Shown here: positions 16,603 to 27,266 of the stretch, one piece after another
How positions within the stretch are numbered: the stretch's first letter is position 1
Layout of the letters: each line of letters begins with the position of its first letter
Source: Foliimonas ilicis
Lineage (GTDB): Bacteria > Pseudomonadota > Alphaproteobacteria > Rhizobiales > Rhizobiaceae
Direction: 5' to 3'
NCBI RefSeq assembly: GCF_039939195.1
Contig: NZ_JBDUUH010000009.1
Coordinates: 185,978-249,977, forward strand
DNA: 64,000 nt
Program-made: the position numbers and the translations under genes
The notes under the pieces: generated by a model
Seen by the model: only the letters and a program-made list of their open reading frames with translations
Databases searched by the model: none
Told to the model about the DNA's origin: nothing

Positions 16603-16632
16603 TTGACAAGTTGGTTTCTTGAACGCTTATCT
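16603..16632 (+). promoter_or_regulatory. candidate sigma-70 promoter for tctCBA
   Basis: A perfect -35 TTGACA (16603-16608) is followed after 18 bases by TTATCT (16627-16632) as a weak -10. It lies 47 bases before the tctC start codon. No tctDE two-component regulator lies nearby. Confidence 0.4.
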
Positions 16633-16678
16633 GTGTGGATAGGGCGTATGCCCGCTATGCATGAGGGAGGAGTATTTC

Positions 16679-17626
16679 ATGCGTCGTTTGATGTTGGCCG
16701 CAGCAGGCCTTGCTTTGTTGATGGCAGGTCAGGCATCGGCCACCGACTATAAGATACTCGCACCTGCCGCACCGGGCGGCGGCTGGGACCAGACGGCCCG
16801 CACGATCCAGAGCGTTCTTCAGGATGAAAAGATTTCCGACAGCGTTCAGGTGATCAATGTTCCTGGCGCTGGCGGCACGATCGGCCTTGCGCAGTTCGTC
16901 AATCAGTCGAGCGGCGACGCGACGCAGCTTATCGTCGGCGGCTACGTGATGGTTGGCGCAATTCTCACCAATAAATCGCCCGTCACGCTCGATCAGGTAA
17001 CGCCGATTGCGCGCCTCACCGGCGAATATGAAGCGATCGTCGTGCCGACCGGCTCGGAAATCAAGACGATGGCCGATCTGGTCGCCAAGCTGAAGGCCGA
17101 TCCCGGCTCCGTTTCATGGGGCGGCGGCTCGGCTGGCGGCACGGACCACATCACGGCAGGTCTTATCGCCAAGGCTTCCGGGGTCGATCCGACCAAGGTC
17201 AACTACATCGCGTTTTCCGGCGGCGGCGAAGCGCTTGCCGCAATCCTCGGCAATCAGGTGACGGTCGGCATTTCCGGCTACAGCGAGTTCGAGCCGCAGA
17301 TCAAGGCTGGCGCGCTGCGCATCATTGGCATTTCGAGCGACGAGCGCCTCGAAGGCATCGATGCACCGACTTTCAAGGAAGGCGGGACGGATGTCTCGAT
17401 CCAGAACTGGCGCATGATTTCGGCGGCACCCGGCATCAGCGATGAGCAGAAGGCCGCGATCACCGCAGACATCGACAAGATGGTGAATTCTGCGGGCTGG
17501 CAGGAAGCGCTGAAATCCAAGGGCTGGGCGAACACCTATCTCGCGGGCGATGAGTTCAAGGCTCAGTTGGCGAAAGATACCGAAGCTACATCTGCCATTC
17601 TCAAGGACATCGGCCTCGTCCAATGA
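16679..17626 (+). CDS. tctC: tripartite tricarboxylate transporter substrate-binding protein TctC
   Basis: A 315-residue periplasmic binding protein of the TctC/Bug family. It has a Sec signal peptide of about 22 residues (cleavage after GQASA). The mature chain starts TDYKILAPAAPGGGWDQTART, the PGGG(W)D motif typical of the family. It delivers citrate or a related carboxylate to TctAB. ATG 16679 is chosen because GGGAGGAG at 16665-16672 is a strong ribosome-binding site. The stop overlaps the tctB start by four bases. The true substrate cannot be read from the sequence, as many Bug proteins bind other carboxylates. Confidence 0.92.
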   Translation: MRRLMLAAAGLALLMAGQASATDYKILAPAAPGGGWDQTARTIQSVLQDEKISDSVQVINVPGAGGTIGLAQFVNQSSGDATQLIVGGYVMVGAILTNKSPVTLDQVTPIARLTGEYEAIVVPTGSEIKTMADLVAKLKADPGSVSWGGGSAGGTDHITAGLIAKASGVDPTKVNYIAFSGGGEALAAILGNQVTVGISGYSEFEPQIKAGALRIIGISSDERLEGIDAPTFKEGGTDVSIQNWRMISAAPGISDEQKAAITADIDKMVNSAGWQEALKSKGWANTYLAGDEFKAQLAKDTEATSAILKDIGLVQ

Positions 17627-18108
17627 CACCCGACAATCGGCCTGCTGACCAATCCCGCACAGATCGTGCGGGGTTGGTTATTGCCGCCATCATGGCGGCA
17701 TTCTCCATCGGTATGGCATGGAGCACCTACAATGCGGGCGGCACCGCTGCCTATGCTCCCGTCGGGCCTAAGACCGTGCCGTTCATAGTCGCGGGCGGTC
17801 TTTTCATCCTGTCGATCTGGACTGCTTTCGAAGCGTTTCGGGGTGATTTCCCGAAGCGCGAACCGCAGAATTTGTCGCCCATGCTGTGGATCATCGGCGG
17901 CCTTGCGGTCCAGATGCTTCTGATAAAATCGGTCGGCTTTTCTATCGCCACTGGCCTTTTGTTTGCGGCCACGGCGCGCGGGTTCGGTCGCGATAAATTC
18001 TGGTTCACCATCCCGGTTGGTATCGTATTTTCATTCGTGATCTGGTTCATCTTCGCCAAGGGCCTTCAATTGTCCTTGCCGGCCGGACCGCTGGAACGAT
18101 TGTTTTAA
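17623..18108 (+). CDS. tctB: tripartite tricarboxylate transporter small membrane subunit TctB
   Basis: A 161-residue protein with four predicted membrane segments (about 16-33, 50-67, 88-104 and 129-152), the usual TctB layout. It partners TctA in the inner membrane to carry out sodium-coupled uptake of the ligand delivered by TctC. The start ATGA overlaps the tctC stop, showing translational coupling, and tctA follows after 18 bases. Confidence 0.9.
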   Translation: MTPDNRPADQSRTDRAGLVIAAIMAAFSIGMAWSTYNAGGTAAYAPVGPKTVPFIVAGGLFILSIWTAFEAFRGDFPKREPQNLSPMLWIIGGLAVQMLLIKSVGFSIATGLLFAATARGFGRDKFWFTIPVGIVFSFVIWFIFAKGLQLSLPAGPLERLF

Positions 18109-18126
18109 AGGCGCGGAAAAGCGGCC

Positions 18127-19671
18127 ATGAATACGTTTGAACTTCTCGGGCAAGGCCTCGTCATTGCCCTCCAATGGCAAAATCTGGTCTATGCGCTGAT
18201 AGGCGTCACGCTTGGCACCGCAGTCGGCGTCTTGCCGGGCATCGGTCCGGCCTTGACCGTCGCGCTGCTTTTGCCGGTCACGTACAAGCTCGATCCGGCA
18301 GGCTCACTCATCATGTTCGCCGGTATCTATTACGGCGGCATGTATGGCGGTTCGACGACGTCGATCCTGCTCAACACGCCGGGCGAAAGCGCCTCGATCG
18401 TCACCGCGCTTGAGGGAAACAAGATGGCGCGCAAGGGCAGGGGCGGTCCGGCACTTGCGACCGCTGCCATCGGCTCATTCGTTGCGGGCCTGATTGCGAC
18501 GCTCGGTCTGGCGTTCATTGCGCCATGGGTCGTCAAATTCGCGCTTTCCTTTGGCCCTGCTGAATATTTCGCGCTGATGCTGCTGGCTTTCATGACCGTT
18601 TCGGCAGCGTTCGGCGATTCCACGCTGCGCGGTCTCACATCGCTTTTCATCGGGCTTGGCTTGGGGCTTATCGGCATCGACCAGCTAACCGGTCAAACGC
18701 GCCTGGCGTTCGGAACGCCCAATCTTTTCGATGGAATTCAGGTGACGACGCTGGCGGTTGCGCTCTTCGCAATCGGTGAAACGCTTGCCGTCGTCTCCAG
18801 CAAAATCGCGATGGATGAGAAGATCGAGGCGGTCAAAGGTTCGGTCTGGATGAGTCGCGAAGACTGGAAGCGCTCATGGATGCCATGGCTACGCGGTACG
18901 GCGATCGGCTTCCCCATCGGCGCAATGCCTGCGGGCGGTGCGGATGTCTCCAGCTTCCTGTCCTATTCGACGGAACGTCAGTTCTCGAAACACCCGGAAG
19001 AATTCGGAAATGGCGCCATCGAAGGCGTTGCCGGGCCGGAGGCCGCGAATAACGCATCGGCTGCCGGTACGCTCGTGCCGTTGTTGACGCTTGGTCTTCC
19101 GACGACTGCGACCGCGGCCATCATGCTTGCAGGCTTCCAGCAATTCGGCCTTCAGCCGGGACCATTGCTGTTTCTCACGAATGCGCCGCTCGTTTGGGGT
19201 CTTATCGCCAGCTTGCTCGTCGCGAACATGATGCTGCTCGTGCTGAATCTGCCGCTGATCGGCATCTGGGTGAAGTTGCTCACCATCCCGCGGCCTTGGC
19301 TCTATGGCGGCATTCTGGTGTTTGCGACGCTCGGCACCATCGGCGCAAGCGCTTCGACCTTCATGCTAGGCCCCATCCCGACGTCTTTCGAACTCGGTCT
19401 GCTTATGCTTTTCGGTATATTGGGATATGTGCTGCGTCGCTTCGGCTATCCGATAGCGCCCGTGGTCGTCGGGCTTATTCTCGGGCCGATGGCTGAAAAG
19501 AGCCTGCGTCAGGCTTTGCAAATCAGCCAGGGCGATCCATCAGTGCTCGTGCACTCATGGATATCGGTGGTGCTGATCGCGCTTGCGATTGCCGCCGTTG
19601 CCGTTCCGCTGATCTTGCGAGCACGCGGAAAAGGCAAGATGCTGGCACAGCTTGGCACGGACGAGGACTAA
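18127..19671 (+). CDS. tctA: tripartite tricarboxylate transporter large permease TctA
   Basis: A 514-residue multi-pass permease with about 12 membrane segments. It carries the conserved GVLPGIGPALTVALLLP block near residue 35, the YYGGMYGGSTTSILLNTPGE block and a second internal repeat GAMPAGGADVSSFLSYSTE. TctA is the channel-forming subunit of the transporter. It closes the tctCBA operon, which lies between trmB and rimP, two genes that are close neighbours in many relatives. That position suggests a lineage-specific insertion. Confidence 0.94.
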   Translation: MNTFELLGQGLVIALQWQNLVYALIGVTLGTAVGVLPGIGPALTVALLLPVTYKLDPAGSLIMFAGIYYGGMYGGSTTSILLNTPGESASIVTALEGNKMARKGRGGPALATAAIGSFVAGLIATLGLAFIAPWVVKFALSFGPAEYFALMLLAFMTVSAAFGDSTLRGLTSLFIGLGLGLIGIDQLTGQTRLAFGTPNLFDGIQVTTLAVALFAIGETLAVVSSKIAMDEKIEAVKGSVWMSREDWKRSWMPWLRGTAIGFPIGAMPAGGADVSSFLSYSTERQFSKHPEEFGNGAIEGVAGPEAANNASAAGTLVPLLTLGLPTTATAAIMLAGFQQFGLQPGPLLFLTNAPLVWGLIASLLVANMMLLVLNLPLIGIWVKLLTIPRPWLYGGILVFATLGTIGASASTFMLGPIPTSFELGLLMLFGILGYVLRRFGYPIAPVVVGLILGPMAEKSLRQALQISQGDPSVLVHSWISVVLIALAIAAVAVPLILRARGKGKMLAQLGTDED

Positions 19672-19710
19672 GTCCTGTCTCAGTAGATTTTTCTAAGACC
19701 GGAATAGGCC

Positions 19711-19872
19711 TTAGAATTTGTTGATGGCGCGGAACTGGGCGGGGTCGATACCAAGATTCTTGAGGTCGCGTGCATTGGGATTGCGGCGGCCTTCAACGGC
19801 GCGGGATGCAGAAATCGCGCTACCGAAAATCTCGAATATTCCACCAATCGCGGAAAGCGTACGTCTGGACAT
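19711..19872 (-). CDS. 53-residue DUF1127-like small protein
   Basis: On the minus strand ATG 19872 follows GGAGTGAACC, a good ribosome-binding site, and opens a 53-codon frame ending in TAA at 19711. The product starts MSRRTLSAIGGIFEIFGSA and ends LKNLGIDPAQFRAINKF. The second half resembles DUF1127 small proteins, in which a basic stretch is followed by a conserved L-LGI motif. Some alphaproteobacterial DUF1127 proteins affect RNA turnover and phosphate or carbon metabolism. The family match is by eye and moderate. A hairpin overlapping the stop (about 19693-19716) may end the transcript. Confidence 0.65.
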   Translation of the reverse strand: MSRRTLSAIGGIFEIFGSAISASRAVEGRRNPNARDLKNLGIDPAQFRAINKF

Positions 19873-20036
19873 GGTTCACTCCTATATGTGCGCTGCAAAA
19901 TTCTTTGCTGCGTTGCAACATAAGTAGTGATTTTCTCCTTCTGTTTAAAGAAGGGATCTTGCATGCAAGCCATGCTCCAGATGCAGGGCTGGCGGCGCGG
20001 CTATTCGAACGGCCGCGCCTGCCGCTTTACCGACGC

Positions 20037-20390
20037 TTACTTTTCGACGAACGGTTTGAAGCCGCCGAAGATCATGCGCTTGCCATCGAAAGGCATGTCA
20101 CTCATGGTCTCCCCGAAGCGTGGATCCTTCATCACTTTGGCATTGATCGCATCGCGGTCTTCGCGGGATTTGAAGGTGACCCAGGAAAAAATGACGACTT
20201 CATCGTCCGTTGCCTGAACGGCGCGCGGAAAAGATGTCAGTTCGCCATAGGGTACGTCATCGCCTATGCATTCGACACAGGAAACCGCGCCATACTCGGT
20301 CCATACTTCGGCGCCCAATCGTGCCAACTTCTTATAGTCGTCCAGCCTGTCCTTCGGCACTGCGATCACATAACCATCGACATAAGACAT
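20037..20390 (-). CDS. DUF1428 (YbaA-like) domain protein
   Basis: A 117-residue protein that begins MSYVDGYVIAVPKDRLDDYKK and ends near FDGKRMIFGGFKPFVEK, both hallmarks of DUF1428, a dimeric alpha/beta-barrel family of unknown function (E. coli YbaA is a member). ATG 20390 is chosen because GGAGAATGAA precedes it; the open frame upstream (to 20432) is not conserved. It is monocistronic, on the strand opposite to its operon-forming neighbours, between the DUF1127-like gene and rimP. Confidence 0.85.
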   Translation of the reverse strand: MSYVDGYVIAVPKDRLDDYKKLARLGAEVWTEYGAVSCVECIGDDVPYGELTSFPRAVQATDDEVVIFSWVTFKSREDRDAINAKVMKDPRFGETMSDMPFDGKRMIFGGFKPFVEK

Positions 20391-20514
20391 TTCATTCTCC
20401 TCTTGTGGGTAGCCCGAATGAAAGACGTTCAACCGATCCTCGATCCGACACTATAGCTAAAAAAATTCGTTTTCGAGTTTGCGGCAGGCTTCGGTGGGCA
20501 AGTCGCTCCGGCAC

Positions 20515-20543
20515 TTGAAACTTCGCGTATCTTCCTTTATATC
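20515..20543 (+). promoter_or_regulatory. candidate sigma-70 promoter of the rimP-nusA-infB operon
   Basis: TTGAAA (20515-20520) and TATATC (20538-20543) are separated by exactly 17 bases, a good housekeeping promoter. Transcription would start near 20550, giving a leader of about 80 bases before rimP. Confidence 0.55.
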
Positions 20544-20576
20544 AGCCTCAAATTCTTGGTCGTTAAGGCGAAGGGT

Positions 20577-20602
20577 GGGTCCGACCGGTCCCGCTCTTTT
20601 TT
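20577..20602 (+). terminator. terminator-like hairpin in the rimP leader
   Basis: GGGTCC (20577-20582) can pair with GGTCCC (20587-20592), five pairs with one T-T mismatch, followed within four bases by six T residues (20597-20602). It lies between the candidate promoter and the rimP ribosome-binding site, so it may act as an attenuator rather than an operon end. Confidence 0.4.
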
Positions 20603-20628
20603 GTTAAATACGGCCTGCCGGAGAGAGA

Positions 20629-21255
20629 ATGACGACAGAACCAGAAGCCACCTTTGAGGATGACCGCATTATCCGGGAAACCGGAGTGGATGCTCGTGTT
20701 GCGCAAATCGTTGCGCCCGTCCTGCGTGGTGCCGGTTTTCGACTTGTTCGTGTGCGCTTGTTCGGCCAGAACGGTTTGACACTTCAGATCATGGCCGAGC
20801 GCGAAGACGGCACGATGACCGTCGAGGATTGCGAAGAGGTCAGCCGGGCGATTTCGCCGGCGCTCGACGTCGACGATCCGGTCGATAAGGCGTATCATCT
20901 GGAAGTCTCGTCGCCGGGCATCGATCGCCCATTGGTGCGCAAGTCGGATTTCGCGCTTTGGGCCGGGCATCTGATCAAGTTGGAAACCTCCATCATGGTC
21001 GCCGACCGCAAGCGTTTCCGCGGCAAGATCACTGGCGTTGATGACGAAGGTGTGCTGATCGACAGCGACAAGCTCGCCTATGGCGAAGCGCCTACGGTGA
21101 AGGTGCCTTACGACACGATTGCGGAAGCCCGTCTCATTCTGACAGACGACCTCATTAAAGACGCCTTGAGCAAAGACAACAGGGCGCGCAAGGAAGCAAG
21201 AAAGCATCGCGGGCTGCCCGAAGATGCAGAAGACGAAACCGAAACTGAGAATTGA
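20629..21255 (+). CDS. rimP: ribosome maturation factor RimP
   Basis: A 208-residue RimP (YhbC/DUF150) protein. The N-terminal domain includes VEDCEEVSRAISPALDV and the signature LEVSSPGIDRPL, followed by a C-terminal SH3-like domain and an acidic tail. RimP binds the 30S subunit and helps assemble S12 and its neighbours. The GGAGAGAGA ribosome-binding site lies directly before ATG 20629. It is the first gene of the conserved rimP-nusA-ylxR-infB operon, and nusA follows 47 bases after its stop. Confidence 0.94.
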   Translation: MTTEPEATFEDDRIIRETGVDARVAQIVAPVLRGAGFRLVRVRLFGQNGLTLQIMAEREDGTMTVEDCEEVSRAISPALDVDDPVDKAYHLEVSSPGIDRPLVRKSDFALWAGHLIKLETSIMVADRKRFRGKITGVDDEGVLIDSDKLAYGEAPTVKVPYDTIAEARLILTDDLIKDALSKDNRARKEARKHRGLPEDAEDETETEN

Positions 21256-21302
21256 GCAACCGGCGGGCGTGACGCCCGGAGCCGATGTTCAGGGAGACGA
21301 AG

Positions 21303-22898
21303 ATGGTAGTTAGTGCCAACAGGCTAGAGCTGTTGCAGATTGCGGATGCGGTAGCGCGTGAGAAATCGATCGATAAATCGATCGTGCTCGCCGCGATGGC
21401 CGATGCCATTCAGAAGGCTGCGCGCTCGCGCTACGGCCAGGAAACCAACATCCGCGCCGACATCAACGCCCAGACGGGCGAGATGAAGCTGCAGCGCCTG
21501 ATGGAAGTGGTCGAGGCCGTCGATGATTATGCGACGCAGATCGCGCTTTCCACGGCTCGCGAACGCAATCCCGATGCTCAGATCGGCGATTTCATCGCAG
21601 AACAGCTTCCGCCGATGGATTTCGGCCGTATCGCTGCGCAGTCCGCCAAGCAGGTCATCGTGCAGAAAGTGCGCGAAGCCGAGCGCGACCGCCAGTATGA
21701 CGAATACAAGGATCGCATTGGCGAGATCGTCAACGGCACGGTCAAGCGCGTCGAATATGGCAATGTCATTGTCGATCTGGGTCGTGGCGAAGCGATTATC
21801 CGTCGCGACGAGCTGATCCCCCGCGAAAACTACAAATATGGCGACCGTGTTCGCGCTTACGTCTACGACGTGCGCCGCGAACAGCGCGGCCCGCAGATTT
21901 TCCTGTCGCGTACGCATCCGCAGTTCATGGCGAAGCTCTTCACCATGGAAGTGCCGGAAATCTACGACGGCATTATCGAAATCAAGTCGGTGGCCCGCGA
22001 TCCGGGTTCGCGCGCCAAGATTGCGGTTATCTCGCGTGACTCCTCGATCGATCCTGTCGGCGCCTGCGTCGGTATGCGCGGCAGCCGCGTTCAGGCTGTC
22101 GTCGGCGAATTGCAGGGCGAAAAGATCGACATCATTCCGTGGTCGCCATCGGCCGCGTCGTTCATCGTCAATGCACTTCAGCCTGCCGAAGTGGCCAAGG
22201 TTGTTCTCGATGAAGACGCCGAGCGTATTGAAGTTGTGGTTCCCGATGACCAATTGTCTCTTGCGATCGGCCGTCGCGGCCAGAATGTCCGTCTCGCCTC
22301 TCAGTTGACCGGCTGGGACATCGACATTCTGACCGAGCAGGAAGAGTCCGAGCGTCGCCAGAAGGAATTCGTCGAGCGTTCGACGCTGTTCATGGAATCG
22401 CTGGACGTCGATGAGATGGTCGGCCAGGTTCTGGCGTCCGAAGGCTTCACGAGCGTCGAAGAAGTCGCCTATGTCGAACTCGACGAGATTTCGTCGATCG
22501 ATGGTTTCGATGAAGACACGGCAAACGAGATCCAGTCTCGCGCCAAGGAATACATCGAACGCATCGAAGGTGAGCATGATGCGAAGCGCCGCGAACTGGG
22601 CGTTGCAGATGAACTCCGCGAGATTCCGGGCATCACGACTGCAATGCTCGTGACGGTCGGCGAAGACGGCGTGAAGACGATCGAAGATTTCGCAGGCTAC
22701 GCGATCGACGATCTGGTCGGCTGGAAAGAGCGCAAGGATGGTGAAACCAAGCACTTCCCCGGCGTTCTGGCAGATTTCGGCGTAAGCCGCGCAGACGCGG
22801 AACAGATGGTCGTTGCCGCCCGCCTCAAGGCAGGCTGGATAAGCGAAGACGATCTTGCGAGCGAAGAGGAAGCGGTTTCTGAAACCGCCGAGAACTAA
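21303..22898 (+). CDS. nusA: transcription termination/antitermination protein NusA
   Basis: A 531-residue NusA. It has an N-terminal RNA-polymerase-binding domain (1-125), an S1 domain (about 135-200, NGTVKRVEYGNVIVDLG), two KH domains (about 230-345, with GACVGMRGSRVQAVV and AIGRRGQNVRLAS) and a long C-terminal part with helix-hairpin-helix repeats and an acidic end. NusA controls pausing, termination and antitermination. ATG 21303 is chosen after GGGAGACGAAG; six extra upstream codons are unlikely. In E. coli NusA regulates this operon, which makes the rimP leader hairpin notable. Confidence 0.96.
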   Translation: MVVSANRLELLQIADAVAREKSIDKSIVLAAMADAIQKAARSRYGQETNIRADINAQTGEMKLQRLMEVVEAVDDYATQIALSTARERNPDAQIGDFIAEQLPPMDFGRIAAQSAKQVIVQKVREAERDRQYDEYKDRIGEIVNGTVKRVEYGNVIVDLGRGEAIIRRDELIPRENYKYGDRVRAYVYDVRREQRGPQIFLSRTHPQFMAKLFTMEVPEIYDGIIEIKSVARDPGSRAKIAVISRDSSIDPVGACVGMRGSRVQAVVGELQGEKIDIIPWSPSAASFIVNALQPAEVAKVVLDEDAERIEVVVPDDQLSLAIGRRGQNVRLASQLTGWDIDILTEQEESERRQKEFVERSTLFMESLDVDEMVGQVLASEGFTSVEEVAYVELDEISSIDGFDEDTANEIQSRAKEYIERIEGEHDAKRRELGVADELREIPGITTAMLVTVGEDGVKTIEDFAGYAIDDLVGWKERKDGETKHFPGVLADFGVSRADAEQMVVAARLKAGWISEDDLASEEEAVSETAEN

Positions 22899-22918
22899 GG
22901 TGTCCACGGATCGGCTTG

Positions 22919-23586
22919 ATGGCGTTATCGGACGAAATGAACGATCGCACCTGCATCGTCACGCGGAAACAAGCCGCGTCGGATGAGCTGATCCGCTTTG
23001 TCGTCGACCCGAACGAATCGGTTGTCGCCGACCTCAAAAGAAATCTGCCGGGGCGCGGTTGCTGGGTAACCTCAGATCGCGTTCATGTGGACAAGGCAGC
23101 GGGAAAGGATCTGTTTTCCCGCGCCTTCAAACGTCAGGTAAAAGCCGCCCCCGACCTCGGTGCGGTTGTCGATAGACTGATGACGAAATCCGCGCTGGGT
23201 GCACTTGGCCTTGCGCGAAAAGCCGGCGCAGTCGCGCTGGGCGCAGCCAAAGTAGAAGCCGCAGTGCGCAGCGGCAAGGCGTTGTTCGTGCTCCATGCCG
23301 CCGAAGCGTCAGAGGATGGTCTCCGCAAGATCACCCAAGCTCGACGTGCTACGGCCTACGCCGAAGGACCGCAAATCTATGCATATAAACTTTTTTCTGA
23401 ATCGGAATTGAGTTTGGCATTAGGTGGTACAAATGTGATACATGCAGCCATTCTCGCCGAAGACGCGGGCAAGGCGGTTCAAAAGCGCATGGTTGCGCTT
23501 GACCGATACCGGGGCGGTTCCTCGGACGACCGGGCAATGTTTGCGGCGATTGCTGACGACCTAGATGATGTCGCAGAGGATATGGA

Positions 23587-23590
<4 letters not shown>
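22919..23590 (+). CDS. YlxR-L7Ae fusion RNA-binding protein
   Basis: A 223-residue protein with two parts. A YlxR/DUF448 domain (about 8-85, with RTCIVTRKQ and LPGRGCWV motifs) is followed by an L7Ae/YlxQ-like domain (about 95-185, ALGLARKAGAVALGAAKVEAA). In Firmicutes these are two separate small genes, ylxR and ylxQ, at the same operon position; in alphaproteobacteria they are usually one protein. A role in RNase P or tRNA processing, or as a nucleoid factor, has been proposed for YlxR. ATG 22919 is preferred to TTG 22916. The stop overlaps the infB start by four bases. Confidence 0.88.
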
Positions 23591-26221
<2,631 letters not shown>

Positions 26222-26229
<8 letters not shown>

Positions 26230-26241
26230 TTTTTCACAGCG
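26222..26241 (+). other. hairpin spanning the infB stop codon
   Basis: CGCTGTGA (26222-26229, ending in the TGA stop) pairs perfectly with TCACAGCG (26234-26241) around TTTT. No T-run follows, so it is more likely an mRNA processing or stability element between infB and the next gene than a terminator. Confidence 0.5.
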
Positions 26242-26263
26242 CCCCCGTCTATCAAGGGTGGCA

Positions 26264-26812
26264 ATGGGCTCTGATGCGCACGTGCCTCTCCGCACGCTTA
26301 GATACAGCCTGACCCCGGCAGACAATCTCGCCTACGAGATGCTGCCGGGCAGGTTGAGCTTCAAGACGAAATTCTGGCTTCTGGTTTGGATCGGCTGCGG
26401 CGGACTTCTCGTCATGGCCCTGCCGGACAGTCTGGCAGGAAACTGGTGGTGGGCCGTTGCCGGGTTCATTCTGGCAATATGGGCAGTGCTTGCAATCGTC
26501 GGAACCAACATTCAGGTTCGGCGCAATGCGGCGGCAAGAGCGCTTCCCGCCGGGCCGGTGGATGTCGAAGACCAGGGCACTACACTGCAGATCAGCAGCG
26601 ATGGACTGTCGAAGGAAATACCGTTCCCGAAGCTCGGCGCGGTCGTTTTATCGCCAGGACACGTCTTCATCGATTTCAACGGCGGACCTTTGATTATTCC
26701 GCTCTCCGCATTCCACGACATTGGCGAGATGCAGTCATATGCATTCGGCGTCAGGGAGCGGAAATTCGCAAAAACCGAAAATTTGGCACAGGCCGCATCG
26801 CCTGCGGTATAA
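26264..26812 (+). CDS. YcxB-like membrane protein
   Basis: A 182-residue protein with two adjacent membrane segments (about 36-55 and 60-80) followed by a soluble C-terminal domain (PFPKLGAVVLSPGHVFIDF and LIIPLSAFHDIGEMQ) like the YcxB-like C-terminal domain. The function is unknown. ATG 26264 is chosen because AAGGG lies six bases upstream; GTG 26258 would be too close. It is wedged between infB and rbfA, where many relatives have no gene, but is on the same strand and probably co-transcribed. Confidence 0.7.
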   Translation: MGSDAHVPLRTLRYSLTPADNLAYEMLPGRLSFKTKFWLLVWIGCGGLLVMALPDSLAGNWWWAVAGFILAIWAVLAIVGTNIQVRRNAAARALPAGPVDVEDQGTTLQISSDGLSKEIPFPKLGAVVLSPGHVFIDFNGGPLIIPLSAFHDIGEMQSYAFGVRERKFAKTENLAQAASPAV

Positions 26813-26843
26813 AAGCCTCAACGACCAATCCGGGAAGAAGAAC

Positions 26844-27266
26844 ATGTCAGCACATTCAGCCAAGGGGCCTTCGCAGCGCCAGCTACGCATAGGCGAGCAA
26901 GTCCGCCATGCGCTGGCCGAAGTGCTCCAGCGCGGCGAAGTGCGCGACCCCCTCATCGAGACGACGGTTATCTCCGTGTCCGAAGTGCGCATGTCGCCCG
27001 ATCTCAAGATCGCAACGGCCTTTGTCGCGCCTTTGGGCGCCAAGGACGACAGCGCGGTCATCGATGCTTTGAACCTGAATGCGAAATACATTCGCGGTCG
27101 CGCATCGAATGCGCTTCGCCAGATGAAATACATGCCTGAATTCCGGTTCAAGGCTGATACGAGCTATGACAATATGTCGAAGATCGACGATCTTCTGCGT
27201 TCGCCTGAAGTCTCACGCGATCTTGCTGAAAAAGACGGGCTCGCCGAAAAAGACGGGGAAGAATAG
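26844..27266 (+). CDS. rbfA: 30S ribosome-binding factor RbfA
   Basis: A 140-residue RbfA with the KH-type core (QRQLRIGEQVRHALAEVLQRG, SPDLKIATAFV and YMPEFRFKADTSYDNMSKID). RbfA helps late 30S assembly near the 5' end of 16S rRNA and is a cold-shock factor in E. coli. The C-terminus contains a near-duplicate LAEKDG. ATG 26844 follows GGGAAGAAG. The stop TAG overlaps the GTG start of truB by one base. Confidence 0.94.
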   Translation: MSAHSAKGPSQRQLRIGEQVRHALAEVLQRGEVRDPLIETTVISVSEVRMSPDLKIATAFVAPLGAKDDSAVIDALNLNAKYIRGRASNALRQMKYMPEFRFKADTSYDNMSKIDDLLRSPEVSRDLAEKDGLAEKDGEE

